From Bin87 sp965220105 (GTDB taxonomy: Bacteria > Chloroflexota > Dehalococcoidia > Lucifugimonadales > UBA3495): a DNA stretch of 64,000 nucleotides. The notes beneath the pieces are model-generated. The model saw only the letters and a list, made by a program, of their open reading frames with translations. It was not told where the DNA came from and ran no database searches. Where the stretch lies: NCBI GenBank assembly GCA_965220105.1, contig OZ244811.1, positions 2,356,001 through 2,420,000 of the forward strand. The letters run 5' to 3'. Positions 19,391 to 28,688 of this stretch are shown here, one piece after another. The position numbers were made by a program, and so were the translations under genes. Each line of letters begins with the position of its first letter. Position 1 is the stretch's first letter.

Positions 19391-20800
19391 CTCGACTTTG
19401 TACAATCAGGCAGCGTAAGCGAGGGCGTCGATCATCCTGCCGTATACTCCGCGCGGAAGTTTTATCAGTTCAGGCCCCAGCTCGGAGGGCGAAAAAGCTT
19501 CCTGCTGTGCCCAGATGTGCCGTCGGACCAGGGCAATGGCGTCGGCGAAAGTGGGGTTGGTTTTGGCATACCATGCCGTTGTCCGTGGCAATATGCCGCC
19601 CTGTTGTTCAATCAAGACATCCGCCGCCAGGGTCACCACGCTGAACAAACCAAAGAGTGCTGGGGTGGTTCTGGCGATGGCACGCTCGGACCACTGGCGC
19701 TGGGTTTCCATGCCCAGGTGAGCCCGCAGTTCCTCAAAGGTCACCTCGACCTGCCAGCGCAGCATATACCACTGCACGATCTGCAGCGGGTCGGCCTCGA
19801 TATCAGTGCATAGCAAAGCGTGGGGTCCCAGGGGTTCCTCAAGGTGCCTGATCACGACCCAGCGCAGGTGAACCGACGGGTAGCCTCCGCGGTACCACAG
19901 CGCGACGCCCGAGGTCAGCTCGATCATGAGATCGGCGCCGTCGGATGTGGTGGCGCGGCAGGGGATCCATGGGGTGGCGGGATCGTCCAGCACCGCCGTG
20001 GGGCTGGGCAGTCGCGCTCCGACCACGCGGGGCCAGCCGATCTGACCAGGCCGTCGCGGCGGCGCTGGCTGGTACAGGGACGCGTCTTTGCGCAGTTTGG
20101 TGATGACGACAATGGGCTTGGACATGCTCTGGCAGTGGAGCAGGAAGTCGCGCTTGGCGTAGCCGCCGTCGCAGACTACCACCAGGTCCCGATCCGGCAG
20201 CCACCGACGCAGGCAGTCCAGCATCTGCTGCGCGTAGTCGGTGAACCGCTTATGGCGACGACCCCTGAGCCAGTCATAGCGGTTCGAGGGCACCAGCGCG
20301 GTCAGGAACGGCAACGCCCAGTGGCGACCGGCCCACCCGATGCGGGTCAGCAACATCAGGCTGACCCATTGCAGTCCGGGAGTCATCACCACCTGGTCGT
20401 CCGTGGAACGCACCGGGTCCCGGTACTTCCCCTTGGCCGCAATCTTTGGGCCCCAGCGTCGTTCCACCGTCTCGTCGATGCCAAACACCAGCGGCTCGTT
20501 GGACGCACCCAGGCCGCCAGCGGGCCCGGTTGAGCACCTGGTGAAAGATGGCGAAGTCGCCGTTCTGACCAATCCCCAGGATGCTCAGCGCGGAGGACAC
20601 TGTGCGCTTGCCGGGAGACAGGATCGCTCCCACTACCAGGAGTTCGGCTTTGCGCCAGGTCCTGCGGTCGAACAGATGCTCAAAGGGCAGCAGCAGGGTT
20701 ACAATGACTGCGGGCAGGGTAGGCATGCTTGACCTCTTGTCGTGATTTGGTCAAGTTTACCCTGTCCTTATAACTTTTCTAGTTTTTGTACAAAGTCGAG
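19391..20800 (-). mobile_element. IS701-type element D, inactive
   Basis: The inverted repeats are CTCGACTTTGTACAA at 19391-19405 and its complement at 20786-20800. The direct repeat GTTGAAC lies at 19384-19390 and 20803-20809, offset by two bases on the right. Further TTGTACAAA-like ends at about 19307 and 20879 hint at an outer, older element. Confidence 0.8.
19406..20726 (-). pseudogene. IS701-type transposase with a 44-bp deletion
   Basis: The start at 20726 reads MPTLPAVIVTLLLPFEHLF; the second part reads NEPLVFGIDETVERRWGPKI through to IDALAYAA at 19406. Compared with the intact relative at 1-918, the coding strand lacks 44 bases between RARWR and LGASNEP (near 20520), so the two parts are out of frame. 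The remaining motifs, such as DLVVVCDGGYAKRDF, are conserved. The break lies at the same place as the break in element C. Confidence 0.87.
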
Positions 20801-20896
20801 GGTTGAACCCGACAGCTGAAAACCCCCAGCCGCAATTTACGCTCAACTCACCGACGTCCTCGCCTACACCACCCAAATGTACAAAGTCCAGCTTAG

Positions 20897-21040
20897 TACT
20901 ACAGTCGCACTTGATTTCCTGAGGCAGGAGTCAGGCTTGATAACCTCAGCATCCAGCTACGGGCACTGTCTTTTCGCCTAACGAAATAGGACAAAATCTA
21001 CGGTCGAAATAACCGAGTCAGTTTAAGTGCGACTGTAGTA
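20897..21040. mobile_element. 144-bp MITE related to the IS701-like elements
   Basis: The 16-bp perfect inverted repeats TACTACAGTCGCACTT begin at 20897 and end at 21040. TTAG lies on both sides (20893-20896 and 21041-21044). The termini match those of IS701-like elements A and B for the first 11 bases (TACTACAGTCG). There is no coding capacity. It could be moved in trans by such a transposase. Confidence 0.88.
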
Positions 21041-21043
21041 TTA

Positions 21044-22016
21044 GAGCCTATCCTAATAACCTGGCGGCTCTGAGGGCGATAAGGGCGCAAGCGAAATGCA
21101 GAAAGGCGATGTAGTTGTCAGGGGACTTGTCCCAGCGCACCAGGATGCGCCGGAAACGGTTCAGCCAGCCGTGGGTTCGTTCCACCACCCAGCGCCGCGC
21201 CTTGAACCCAGCCGCCCGCTTGATGGCCTTTGCCGCTTCACCTCGGCTACGAATGTGAGCGGTGAAGCCGAACTCCTCCAACGTGCGGCGCACCTCGTCA
21301 AAGTCATAGCCTTTGTCCAGGCACCTGCCCTGGGGTTGGTCCGGAGTGGACGCCGGTCGGGGCACGGGCAGACTTTCCACCGTGGCCCGTACCAGCTTCA
21401 TGTCATGACGGTTGGCGCCGTCCACCGCCAGACCCACCGGAATGCCCTCAGCTTCGGTCAACCGGCGGCGCTTGACGCCGCCTTTACCTCGGTCAGTGGG
21501 ATTGGCGCCGGTTTTTTTCCCCGCCCAAGGGTGATTTGGTCATGGCCCCGTCCATGCTCACCCAACTCCAGTCCAGCCCCTTCAGTTCGTCATAGCGTTC
21601 CAGCCCAACCCGCCACAGCTCCAGAAACACCCCAGCGGCGACCCATTCCTGAAAGCGCAGGTGGGCGGTGGAGCCGGAGCAGATGCCCGTGGCGTCCAAC
21701 GCCTTCCACTGACCGCCGGTGCGCAGCACGTAGAAGAGGCCATTGGCGCAGGTGCGGTCAGGAACCCGGGGCCGGCCGCCGCCGAACCGATGGGTGTTCA
21801 CATGCTCGGGGATCAGGGGCTCCAGCGCTTCCCAGAGCTCGTCGGATACCTGAAAGGAGCCAGTGGTGGGGTTGGTCTTGGTGGCAGGGCCAGCACGCTT
21901 CGGACGCGGCGGCTTGGGGTCTTTAGCTTTCGTCATTCCCCCAGTCTAGCCCCAACCCCAGCTTGCCTTCCCGCAACTCCCCCTGCAAGTTTCCACCAGT
22001 TTTTAGGATAGGCTCT
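21044..22016 (-). mobile_element. IS5-family element 2
   Basis: The inverted repeats are GAGCCTATCCTAA at 21044 and its complement ending at 22016, flanked by TTA on both sides (21041-21043 and 22017-22019). It is inserted in the target duplication of the MITE. Confidence 0.9.
21048..21936 (-). pseudogene. IS5 transposase in two frames joined at an A7 run
   Basis: OrfA (21493-21936) reads MTKAKDPKPPRPKRAGPATK and contains GGGRPRVPDRTCANGLFYVL and WSWVSMDGAM (first Asp). OrfB continues from TGANPTDRGKGGVKRRR to EGIPVGLAVDGANRH, LDKGYDFDEVRRTL (second Asp) and WVVERTHGWLNRFRRILVRW (Glu). The switch lies at GGGGAAAAAAACC (about 21512), a change from frame 0 to +1. Some IS5 subgroups make a fusion transposase by frameshifting on such runs, so this may be functional rather than broken. 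Confidence 0.8.
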
Positions 22017-22019
22017 TAG

Positions 22020-22912
22020 CGGGTGTGTGACAAATAGATTTAGGAAGGCTGGAGCCGTTTGAGCATCAGGTTGACCATGGCGATATGCACCCAAGCTTCG
22101 CTGCTCTCCGTGCGTTCCTCATAGTCTTTGCTCAACCGACGGCAGCGGCTCAACCAGGCCAGGGTGCGCTCCACCACCCACCGGCGGGGCAGGACCTCGA
22201 AATGGTGGAGGTCCGGCTTCCGCCGCACCACGGTGAGCAGCCAGCCGCCGGTGGCCCAAGCCCACGACACCAACCGGCCCGCGTAACCAGCATCCGCCCA
22301 AATCACCCGCAATCTGGGAAACCGGCCCAACAGCTTGGCCAACACCAACTTGGCGCCGTCCCGGTCCGGAATGCTAGCGGCATGAACCACCACCGCCAAT
22401 AGCAAGCCCAAGGTGTCTACTACAAGGTGTCTACTACGATGTGCCCTTGCGTCCGGTTACCCGTTTGCCTGCGTCGTAGCCCCGAGGCCCCCTTTTCAGT
22501 GGTCTTCACCGACTGGCTGTCGATGATGGCCGCGCTGGGCGTGGCCTCTCGGCCCGCCGCTTCCCGAACCCGGGTCCGCAAGGCTTCCCCAACCCGCTCC
22601 CAAGTCCCGTCATCCCGCCACTTCCGAAAGTACCACCAAACGGTTCCCCACGGTGGCAGGTCGTGGGGCAGCAGCCGCCAGGGTATGCCGCCGCGCAGCA
22701 CGTAGAGAATGCCGTTGACCACCTCCCGCAGGTCCGTGGTTCTGGGATGGCCTCTGGTGGTGTCGGGCGGCAACAGGGGAGCCAGTTCCTCCCATTGGGC
22801 ATCAGTCAAATCGCTGGGATAAGGTTTTCTGCTCATTCTCCCAGCGTAACCACCATCCCGTTATCACCCCAAGAACCGCCCGTGCACGTTTAGACCATTG
22901 TCACACACTCTC
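22020..22912 (-). mobile_element. IS5-family element 3, inactive
   Basis: The ends GCGGGTGTGTGACAA and the complement of GAGAGTGTGTGACAA are flanked by TTA at 22017-22019 and 22913-22915. It abuts IS5 element 2, sharing the middle TTA. Confidence 0.88.
22040..22836 (-). pseudogene. IS5 transposase broken by a 14-bp tandem duplication
   Basis: The first part (22836 down) reads MSRKPYPSDLTDAQWEELAP, SAAIIDSQSVKTTEKG and GHIVVDTL. The second part reads MGLLLAVVVHAASIPDRDGA, VIWADAGYAGRLVSWAW and LPRRWVVERTLAWLSRCRRL. The 14-mer AAGGTGTCTACTAC is duplicated at 22410-22423 and 22424-22437, splitting VDTL from GLLLAV. Removing one unit restores the frame. Confidence 0.92.
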
Positions 22913-22915
22913 TTA

Positions 22916-23165
22916 GTCGTCCGGTTCGGCGATAGTCAACACTGGCCCACTCCCGAACCCTATCCCGTCAAAGGGGCTTGGAGGGTGTTCCTATAATCGT
23001 AAAGAAACCCTCCGACATCCGGAGACCTTCGGGTAGCCTGTGTCATCGCGAGGAGCGATAGCGACGCGGCAATCCCGTTCCCGTAGCGACAATCGTAGGT
23101 TCGGGTTTGCGATTGCTACGCTTCGCTCGCAATGACAATTTACGCAAAGGTCCCCGGAGGGAGAG
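22916..23165. repeat. Intergenic region with a long GTCATTGCG palindrome
   Basis: No gene is seen. 23041-23141 contains the dispersed repeat as an inverted pair: GTCATCGCGAGGAGCGATAG facing CTACGCTTCGCTCGCAATGA. The right part, GGTCCCCGGAGGGAGAG, is half of the CTCTCCC hairpin repeat and is cut by the next IS. Confidence 0.75.
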
Positions 23166-24563
23166 CTGACAAGGGTATGTATGGGATTATCACGTAGGGG
23201 CATGGTAGGTAATCTCCAGGTTGGGCTTGGGTTCCGGCCAGGGTTCGGGCTGCAGCCAGACGCGGCGCCAGAGCCGGCCCCGGAGCAGCAACCGCCACAG
23301 CCAGTCAATGCCGTGGCGGATTACGCTGACGGTCCGTCCCAGCCGACGCCGAGGGTTAAGGTGCGTAGGAGCCAGGGCCTTGAGCGGTGTGCGCAGATTG
23401 CCAGGCGCAATCCCCCGGGCGTTGGCGTCCTCCACCCGGGCGCCATAGGCCAGGGCCAGCAGCGTCGCCACCGACAACACGAGCCAATGCCGGGAGACGC
23501 GCGCCGGGTCGGTCCGGCGGGTCTTGTCCCATTGCCAGCCCAGGTTCTTGAGCGCCTTGAAGCCCAGTTCGATCCAGCAGCGCAGCGCGTACCAACTCAC
23601 CCCGACTGCGTCCGGCGGAAGGTCGGTGAGGATGATCCATGGTTCCTGCTGCTCGGCGTACCAGACCGCCAGCAGGGTGCAACGGCGTTTGCGGCGGGGA
23701 CGCCAAAGGCGGCGCCTCTGCCGACCCACGCGGTATCCGGACGGGAGCGGTATCCGGACGGGAAACGAAGGCGCGCGCGGGGAGCCGGCGGCCGCCCTCG
23801 GCGCAGAAGGTGATGCTTTTGGGATACCTCATGTGGGGATGCCAGCCCTGAGCCATGATCTGTCGCCACAACTTGGGGCTGGCCAAGCCCCGGTCGCACA
23901 GGACGATCACGTTCATTTCCTGGGGCACCGCCGGGGCCAGGGCTTTCAGCAGTTCCACTATCGGGTCCATCCAGGCCCCGGGCTGGTTGGCGCGCCTGAT
24001 GCGCCAGGCCACGGGGATGGCGCAACTCCGGTAGACCACGCTGACGACAGACCACGCTGATGACTAGACCACGCTGCTGACGATGGCGGTGGTTTGGTCT
24101 CCCTTCAGCGTGGGGTCAATCGCCAGGGCCAGCCGACCGGAGCGCCACCAGGCCAGCACCCACCGGAGCAGCGGCGCGAAGCAGAGACTTACGTCCAGCT
24201 CGGTCTGGCAGGGACGCGCCCGGTCGCTGCCGTCGTACAACCACTCCCGGAGATACTCACTCCCGGAGATACTGGCGCCGGCTGTTCCAGCTGCCCCAGG
24301 GCGAGAGGGCGGACGCCACGGCGTTCTGGCAGGCGCTCCCGGCCAGGATAGCGCCGCACACCCACAGAACCAGGCCGGTCAACTGTGGCTGACTGAGGTG
24401 AGGCAAATGCGTGCCAATCGTCTGCTGCATCTGGTAGGCTTCCTTGGGAAGGCGCAGGGGATCCCTCCGGCATTCGGTTTTGTCACCACCAAGATGCCGG
24501 ATTCCCCTGCGCCTTCCCAAGCTACATCCAAACCCAATTTCAGCCGTTACATACCCTTGTCAG
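23166..24563 (-). mobile_element. IS4-like element E1, inactive, left of argG
   Basis: The element is 1398 bp, bounded by CTGACAAGGGTATGTA and its complement. It is an inverted near-identical copy of 26322-27719. Both copies sit in a disrupted CTCTCCC/GGGAGAG hairpin repeat. Confidence 0.88.
23190..24430 (-). pseudogene. IS4-like DDE transposase, multiple duplications (copy E1)
   Basis: Start ATG 24430 reads MQQTIGTHLPHLSQPQLTGL. The conserved blocks are LALAIDPTLKGD (first Asp), VIVLCDRGLASPKLWRQIM (second Asp) and LRCWIELGFKALKNLGWQW (Glu). Three duplicated patches break the frame. A 16-mer is doubled at 24243-24273. An AGACCACGCTGAC-like unit occurs three times at 24033-24080. A 17-mer is doubled at 23730-23763. 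A one-base difference near 23700 sets it apart from copy E2. Family assignment to the IS4 superfamily is from motif order only. Confidence 0.82.
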
Positions 24564-24833
24564 CAGGGGGAGAGGGGAGCGAAAGGTAGCCGGGACGCCA
24601 AAGAAGGATGATCATAATAAGCCCCTCTCCCACCGGGAGAGGGGTTGGGGTGAGGGCCGTTCTCCCTACCCCTGCTGGCGGTTCTGCGTCCTCACCGGCA
24701 GCCCTTCAGGGTCCGCCCTCACCCTAACCCTCTCCCGGCGGGAGAGGGAACTCCCAACCAACGCTCCGGTGCGATAACCCGTCAAAAAGCCCCTCTCCCG
24801 CCGGGAGAGGGGTTGGGGTGAGGGCCGTTCTTC
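24564..24833. repeat. Hairpin repeats and a duplicate of the argG 3' end
   Basis: This gap holds three CTCTCCC-type hairpin units (about 24621, 24722 and 24787). The stretch 24620-24705 is a direct repeat of 24788-24872. The second copy is the hairpin unit plus the last codons of argG; the first is a displaced copy with a few substitutions. No other gene is visible. Confidence 0.85.
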
Positions 24834-26021
24834 CTACCCCTGCTGGCGGTTTTGCGTCCTCACCGGCAGGCCGTAAATGTCGATGAAACCTTTGGCCGCG
24901 GTGTGGTCGAACTCGTCGCCCCGGTCGTAGGTGGCTAAGCCGTAGTTGTAGAGCGGACGCTCGGCCCGGCGGCCGGCCACCACACACGTCCCCTTGTGCA
25001 GCCGCACCCGTACCTCGCCAGTGACGTGGCGCTGGGTGCTGGCGACATAGGCGTCCAAATCCCGGCGATGGGCGGTGTACCAAAGGCCGTTGTAGACCAG
25101 CTCGGCGTACTCTTGGGCCACCCGCTCCTTGAAACGGCCTTGCTCCCGGGACAGCGTCATCGTCTCCAGGCCCCGGTGGGCGGCGTGCAGCGCGACCGCC
25201 GCCGGCGACTCGTACACCTCCCTGCTCTTGATGCCCACCAGCCGGTTTTCCACGTGGTCGATGCGGCCCACCCCGTGGGCGCCGGCCAGGCCGTTCAGGT
25301 GGGTAATCAGGTCCACGCCCGACATGCTCTCGCCATCGACGGCGGTGGGCACGCCCTCGTCGAACCTGATTTCCACGTAGGCCGGCGTGTCGGGAGCGGT
25401 GCTGGGATTCACCGTCCACTCGTAGGCGTCCTCGGGCGGTTCGTTCCAGGGATCCTCCAGCTCGCCGGCCTCGGCGCTACGACCCCAGAGATTTTCGTCG
25501 GTGCTGTACTTGTTGTTGGACGGCGCGATGGGCAGGTTGCGCTCCCGGGCGTACACCATCTCGTCCTCCCGGTTCATGCCCCACTCGCGGATGGGCGCAA
25601 TCACCTCGACGCCCTGGGTCAGCGCCGCCACGCCCACCTCGATGCGTACCTGGTCGTTGCCTTTGCCGGTGCAGCCGTGGGCGATGGCATCGGCGCCGTG
25701 CTCCTGGGCGACCTCGGCCAAGTAGCGCGCAATCAGCGGACGGCCCAGCGCGGTGGCCAACGGATACTGACCCTCGTAGATGGCGCCGGCCTGCAGTGCC
25801 GGCCACAAAAACTCGTTCACCAGCGTCTCGCGCCCGTCGACGGTAACGGCATCCACCGCGCCGACGGCGTAAGCACGCTGCCGGATGGTCTCCAGGTCAA
25901 CCATCCCCAGGTCGATGGTGCAGGTGATGATGTCGGCCTGGAAGTTCTCCTTGAGCCAGGGCACGGCCACCGAGGTATCTAGGCCGCCGGAATAGGCCAG
26001 TACAATCTTCTTGCGGGGCAT
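24834..26021 (-). CDS. argG: Argininosuccinate synthase
   Basis: The 395-aa protein is typical length. It joins citrulline and aspartate using ATP, the penultimate step of arginine synthesis, in the cytosol. The ATP-binding P-loop AYSGGLDTSV is at residues 9-18. Conserved AHGCTGKGNDQVRIE lies near residue 115, followed by IREWGMNREDEM, SNNKYSTDENLWGRS and the C-terminal FDHTAAKGFIDIYGLP. The gene stands alone, without argH, between two inverted IS copies and dense repeats. The start ATG at 26021 is the only sensible one. The gene itself is undamaged. Confidence 0.97.
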   Translation of the reverse strand: MPRKKIVLAYSGGLDTSVAVPWLKENFQADIITCTIDLGMVDLETIRQRAYAVGAVDAVTVDGRETLVNEFLWPALQAGAIYEGQYPLATALGRPLIARYLAEVAQEHGADAIAHGCTGKGNDQVRIEVGVAALTQGVEVIAPIREWGMNREDEMVYARERNLPIAPSNNKYSTDENLWGRSAEAGELEDPWNEPPEDAYEWTVNPSTAPDTPAYVEIRFDEGVPTAVDGESMSGVDLITHLNGLAGAHGVGRIDHVENRLVGIKSREVYESPAAVALHAAHRGLETMTLSREQGRFKERVAQEYAELVYNGLWYTAHRRDLDAYVASTQRHVTGEVRVRLHKGTCVVAGRRAERPLYNYGLATYDRGDEFDHTAAKGFIDIYGLPVRTQNRQQG

Positions 26022-26050
26022 TTTTCATCGTCTCCGATATTGGTGCAGTT

Positions 26051-26076
26051 AGTATAGCAAGCAACGCACCTGTCAT
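26051..26076 (-). promoter_or_regulatory. Possible argG promoter
   Basis: On the minus strand TATACT (complement of 26051-26056) lies 30 bp before the argG ATG. ATGACA (complement of 26071-26076) could be a -35 box. The 14-bp spacing is short, and the -35 part belongs to a dispersed repeat, so this is tentative. Confidence 0.35.
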
Positions 26077-26321
26077 TGCGAGCGCAGCGTGGCAATCCCG
26101 GTGGGGTACGCGAGAACCCCCTCACCCAACCCTCTCCCCTGGTGGGAGAGGGGGTTTGCGGGCTCCCCAATCACTCCCCTCTCCCCGTGGGAGAGGGGCC
26201 GGGGGTGAGGGCCGGCCAGATCGCCCGGGGAGAGGGGCCGCAGCAAATCACAGCAATAACCCCCTCTCCCTCGATGGGAGAGGGCCTACGTGCGTCAACC
26301 GTCGTGCTCCCTTCTCCCCTG
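26071..26321. repeat. Dense block of dispersed repeats upstream of argG
   Basis: There is one GTCATTGCGAGCGCAGCGTG unit (26071-26100), followed by hairpin units near 26113-26155, 26176-26215, 26225-26240 and 26262-26285. The last half-unit, CCCTTCTCCCCTG, is cut by the left end of IS copy E2. No gene is seen. Confidence 0.85.
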
Positions 26322-27719
26322 CTGACAAGGGTATGTATTGGCTGAAATTGGTTGGGTGAGGAGCTTGGAAGGCGCAGGGGAATCCGGCATCTTGGTTGTG
26401 ACAAAACCGGATGCCGGAGGGATCCCCTGCGCCTTCCCAAGGAAGCCTACCAGATGCAGCAGACGATTGGCACGCATTTGCCTCACCTCAGTCAGCCACA
26501 GTTGACCGGCCTGGTTCTGTGGGTGTGCGGCGCTATCCTGGCCGGGAGCGCCTGCCAGAACGCCGTGGCGTCCGCCCTCTCGCCCTGGGGCAGCTGGAAC
26601 AGCCGGCGCCAGTATCTCCGGGAGTGAGTATCTCCGGGAGTGGTTGTACGACGGCAGCGACCGGGCGCGTCCCTGCCAGACCGAGCTGGACGTAAGTCTC
26701 TGCTTCGCGCCGCTGCTCCGGTGGGTGCTGGCCTGGTGGCGCTCCGGTCGGCTGGCCCTGGCGATTGACCCCACGCTGAAGGGAGACCAAACCACCGCCA
26801 TCGTCAGCAGCGTGGTCTAGTCATCAGCGTGGTCTGTCGTCAGCGTGGTCTACCGGAGTTGCGCCATCCCCGTGGCCTGGCGCATCAGGCGCGCCAACCA
26901 GCCCGGGGCCTGGATGGACCCGATAGTGGAACTGCTGAAAGCCCTGGCCCCGGCGGTGCCCCAGGAAATGAACGTGATCGTCCTGTGCGACCGGGGCTTG
27001 GCCAGCCCCAAGTTGTGGCGACAGATCATGGCTCAGGGCTGGCATCCCCACATGAGGTATCCCAAAAGCATCACCTTCTGCGCCGAGGGCGGCCGCCGGC
27101 TCCCCGCGCGCGCCTTCGTTTCCCGTCCGGATACCGCTCCCGTCCGGATACCGCGTGGGTCGGCAGAGGCGCCGCCTTTGGCGCCGCCGCCGCCAAACGC
27201 CGTTGCACCCTGCTGGCGGTCTGGTACGCCGAGCAGCAGGAACCATGGATCATCCTCACCGACCTTCCGCCGGACGCAGTCGGGGTGAGTTGGTACGCGC
27301 TGCGCTGCTGGATCGAACTGGGCTTCAAGGCGCTCAAGAGCCTGGGCTGGCAATGGGACAAGACCCGCCGGACCGACCCGGCGCGTGTCTCCCGGCATTG
27401 GCTCGTGTTGTCGGTGGCGACGCTGCTGGCCCTGGCCTATGGCGCCCGGGTGGAGGACGCCAACGCCCGGAGGATTGCGCCCGGCAATCTGCGCACACCG
27501 CTCAAGGCCCTGGCTCCTACGCACCTTAACCCTCGGCGTCGGCCGGGACGGACCGTCAGCGTAATCCGCCACGGCATTGACTGGCTCAGGCGGTTGCTGC
27601 TCCGGGGCCGGCTCTGGCGCCGCGTCTGGCTGCAGCCCGAACCCTGGCCGGAACCCAAGCCCAACCTGGAGATCACCTACCATGCCCCTACGTGATAATC
27701 CCATACATACCCTTGTCAG
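26322..27719 (+). mobile_element. IS4-like element E2, inactive, right of argG
   Basis: The element is 1398 bp, inverted relative to 23166-24563 and carrying the same internal duplications. The flanks are CCCTTCTCCCCTG and CTCTCCCCCGGGGAGAG, the broken halves of a hairpin repeat. Confidence 0.88.
26454..27695 (+). pseudogene. IS4-like DDE transposase, multiple duplications (copy E2)
   Basis: ATG 26454 gives MQQTIGTHLPHLSQPQLTGL and NAVASALSPWGSWNSRRQYL. The frame is lost at the doubled 16-mer (26612-26641), again at the GTGGTCT-rich triple repeat (about 26808-26855), and again at the doubled 17-mer (27120-27156). Removing these gives a continuous protein ending KPNLEITYHAPT. All three defects match those of copy E1, so they predate the duplication of this element. 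Confidence 0.82.
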
Positions 27720-27764
27720 CTCTCCCCCGGGGAGAGGGGTTGGGGTGAGGGGCGCAGCCGTCGA

Positions 27765-28688
27765 TTACAAAATTGCCACCGGGTTCACCGGCGAGCCGGT
27801 ACCGCCAACGACGCGCAGCGGGTTGACCGTCAGCATGAACTCGTAGCGGCCCGCTTCGGCGCAGGCTTCGGCCAGGGGTTGCAGCAGCGCGTTGTCCAGC
27901 AGGCCGATGCCGTAGGCGAAAATGCTGCCGTGCACCGACCAGGGCAGGTCGTACCCGTTGGGCGTGTGGTCCATCATGTCCCAAACCAGGAGGCAGCAGT
28001 CGCTCTGGCGGATGAACTTGAGGCACGATGCGTGGAGGCCGGGGCGTTGGGTGGGGTCGGCTCCCCAGATGGCGTTGCCGTCGGCGTTCCACTTCTCGCG
28101 TCCGCTGTAAACGATGAGGGCGTCGCCGGGCTCCATCTGCACACCCTGAGCGTCGCAGATATCCTGCAACTCCCACGAGTGCACGGGGGTATCCTGGGTC
28201 ACGTAGTCGGTGCCCCGATGGCGTGGGACGTCCACCAGCACCCCGCGGGTGATGATGCCCTGGTGCCAGTGTTCCACCGAGCCATACTTGGCGCCGTCAA
28301 ACTGGATCATCTCGTTGGGGTCCTTGCCGTTCCACATGCCGTTGTGATCCCAAACGTGGCAAAGGGCGTCCAGGTGCGTGGTGGCGGTGCCGTGGTAGGA
28401 GATGCCGTAGTAGTCGGTGGACATTCCGCCGCCGGGCTCCCGCGGCCCCTTCCGCATGTAGTGGATGGCTGGAATGGGGTTGTTGGGCGCCGGCGTGACC
28501 GGAAAATCCCGGCTCAGCGACACGGCTCGCCCGCTCTTGACCAGACCGGCGGCGCGCAGACGCTTGGCGTCGTCGACCATGTTGACCGCACCCTTCTGGT
28601 CGTCGGGACCCCAGCGGCCCCAGTTCACGTCGTCCTTCAGATACCCCAGCACTTCCTCTCGGCTCGGCACTTGACGGCTCGTCGTCAT
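27765..28688 (-). CDS. Cyclase-family metal-dependent hydrolase
   Basis: The 307-aa protein has the cyclase (kynurenine formamidase-like) metal-binding signature SYHGTATTHLDALCHVW near residues 97-113. These enzymes hydrolyse formyl or cyclic amides with a divalent metal. The conserved HASCLKFIRQSDC and LVWDMMDHTP blocks fit the longer bacterial subgroup. The start ATG 28688 precedes MTTSRQVPSREEVLGYL. The substrate cannot be told. The gene is single and its downstream side directly abuts a hairpin repeat and IS copy E2. Confidence 0.85.
   Translation of the reverse strand: MTTSRQVPSREEVLGYLKDDVNWGRWGPDDQKGAVNMVDDAKRLRAAGLVKSGRAVSLSRDFPVTPAPNNPIPAIHYMRKGPREPGGGMSTDYYGISYHGTATTHLDALCHVWDHNGMWNGKDPNEMIQFDGAKYGSVEHWHQGIITRGVLVDVPRHRGTDYVTQDTPVHSWELQDICDAQGVQMEPGDALIVYSGREKWNADGNAIWGADPTQRPGLHASCLKFIRQSDCCLLVWDMMDHTPNGYDLPWSVHGSIFAYGIGLLDNALLQPLAEACAEAGRYEFMLTVNPLRVVGGTGSPVNPVAIL

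Noticed and set aside
19133..19405. 90-codon minus-strand frame upstream of IS110
   Set aside because: It crosses from IS110 non-coding DNA into the end of element D and has no recognisable motif.
3881..22915. The IS-dense segment as a prophage or integrative element
   Set aside because: No phage structural, replication or conjugation genes were seen. Nearly all content is explained by individual IS elements.
26022..26321. Hairpin-rich leader of argG as a riboswitch or attenuator
   Set aside because: The hairpins are the same dispersed repeats found in many other gaps and in both orientations, so there is no argG-specific structure to support this.
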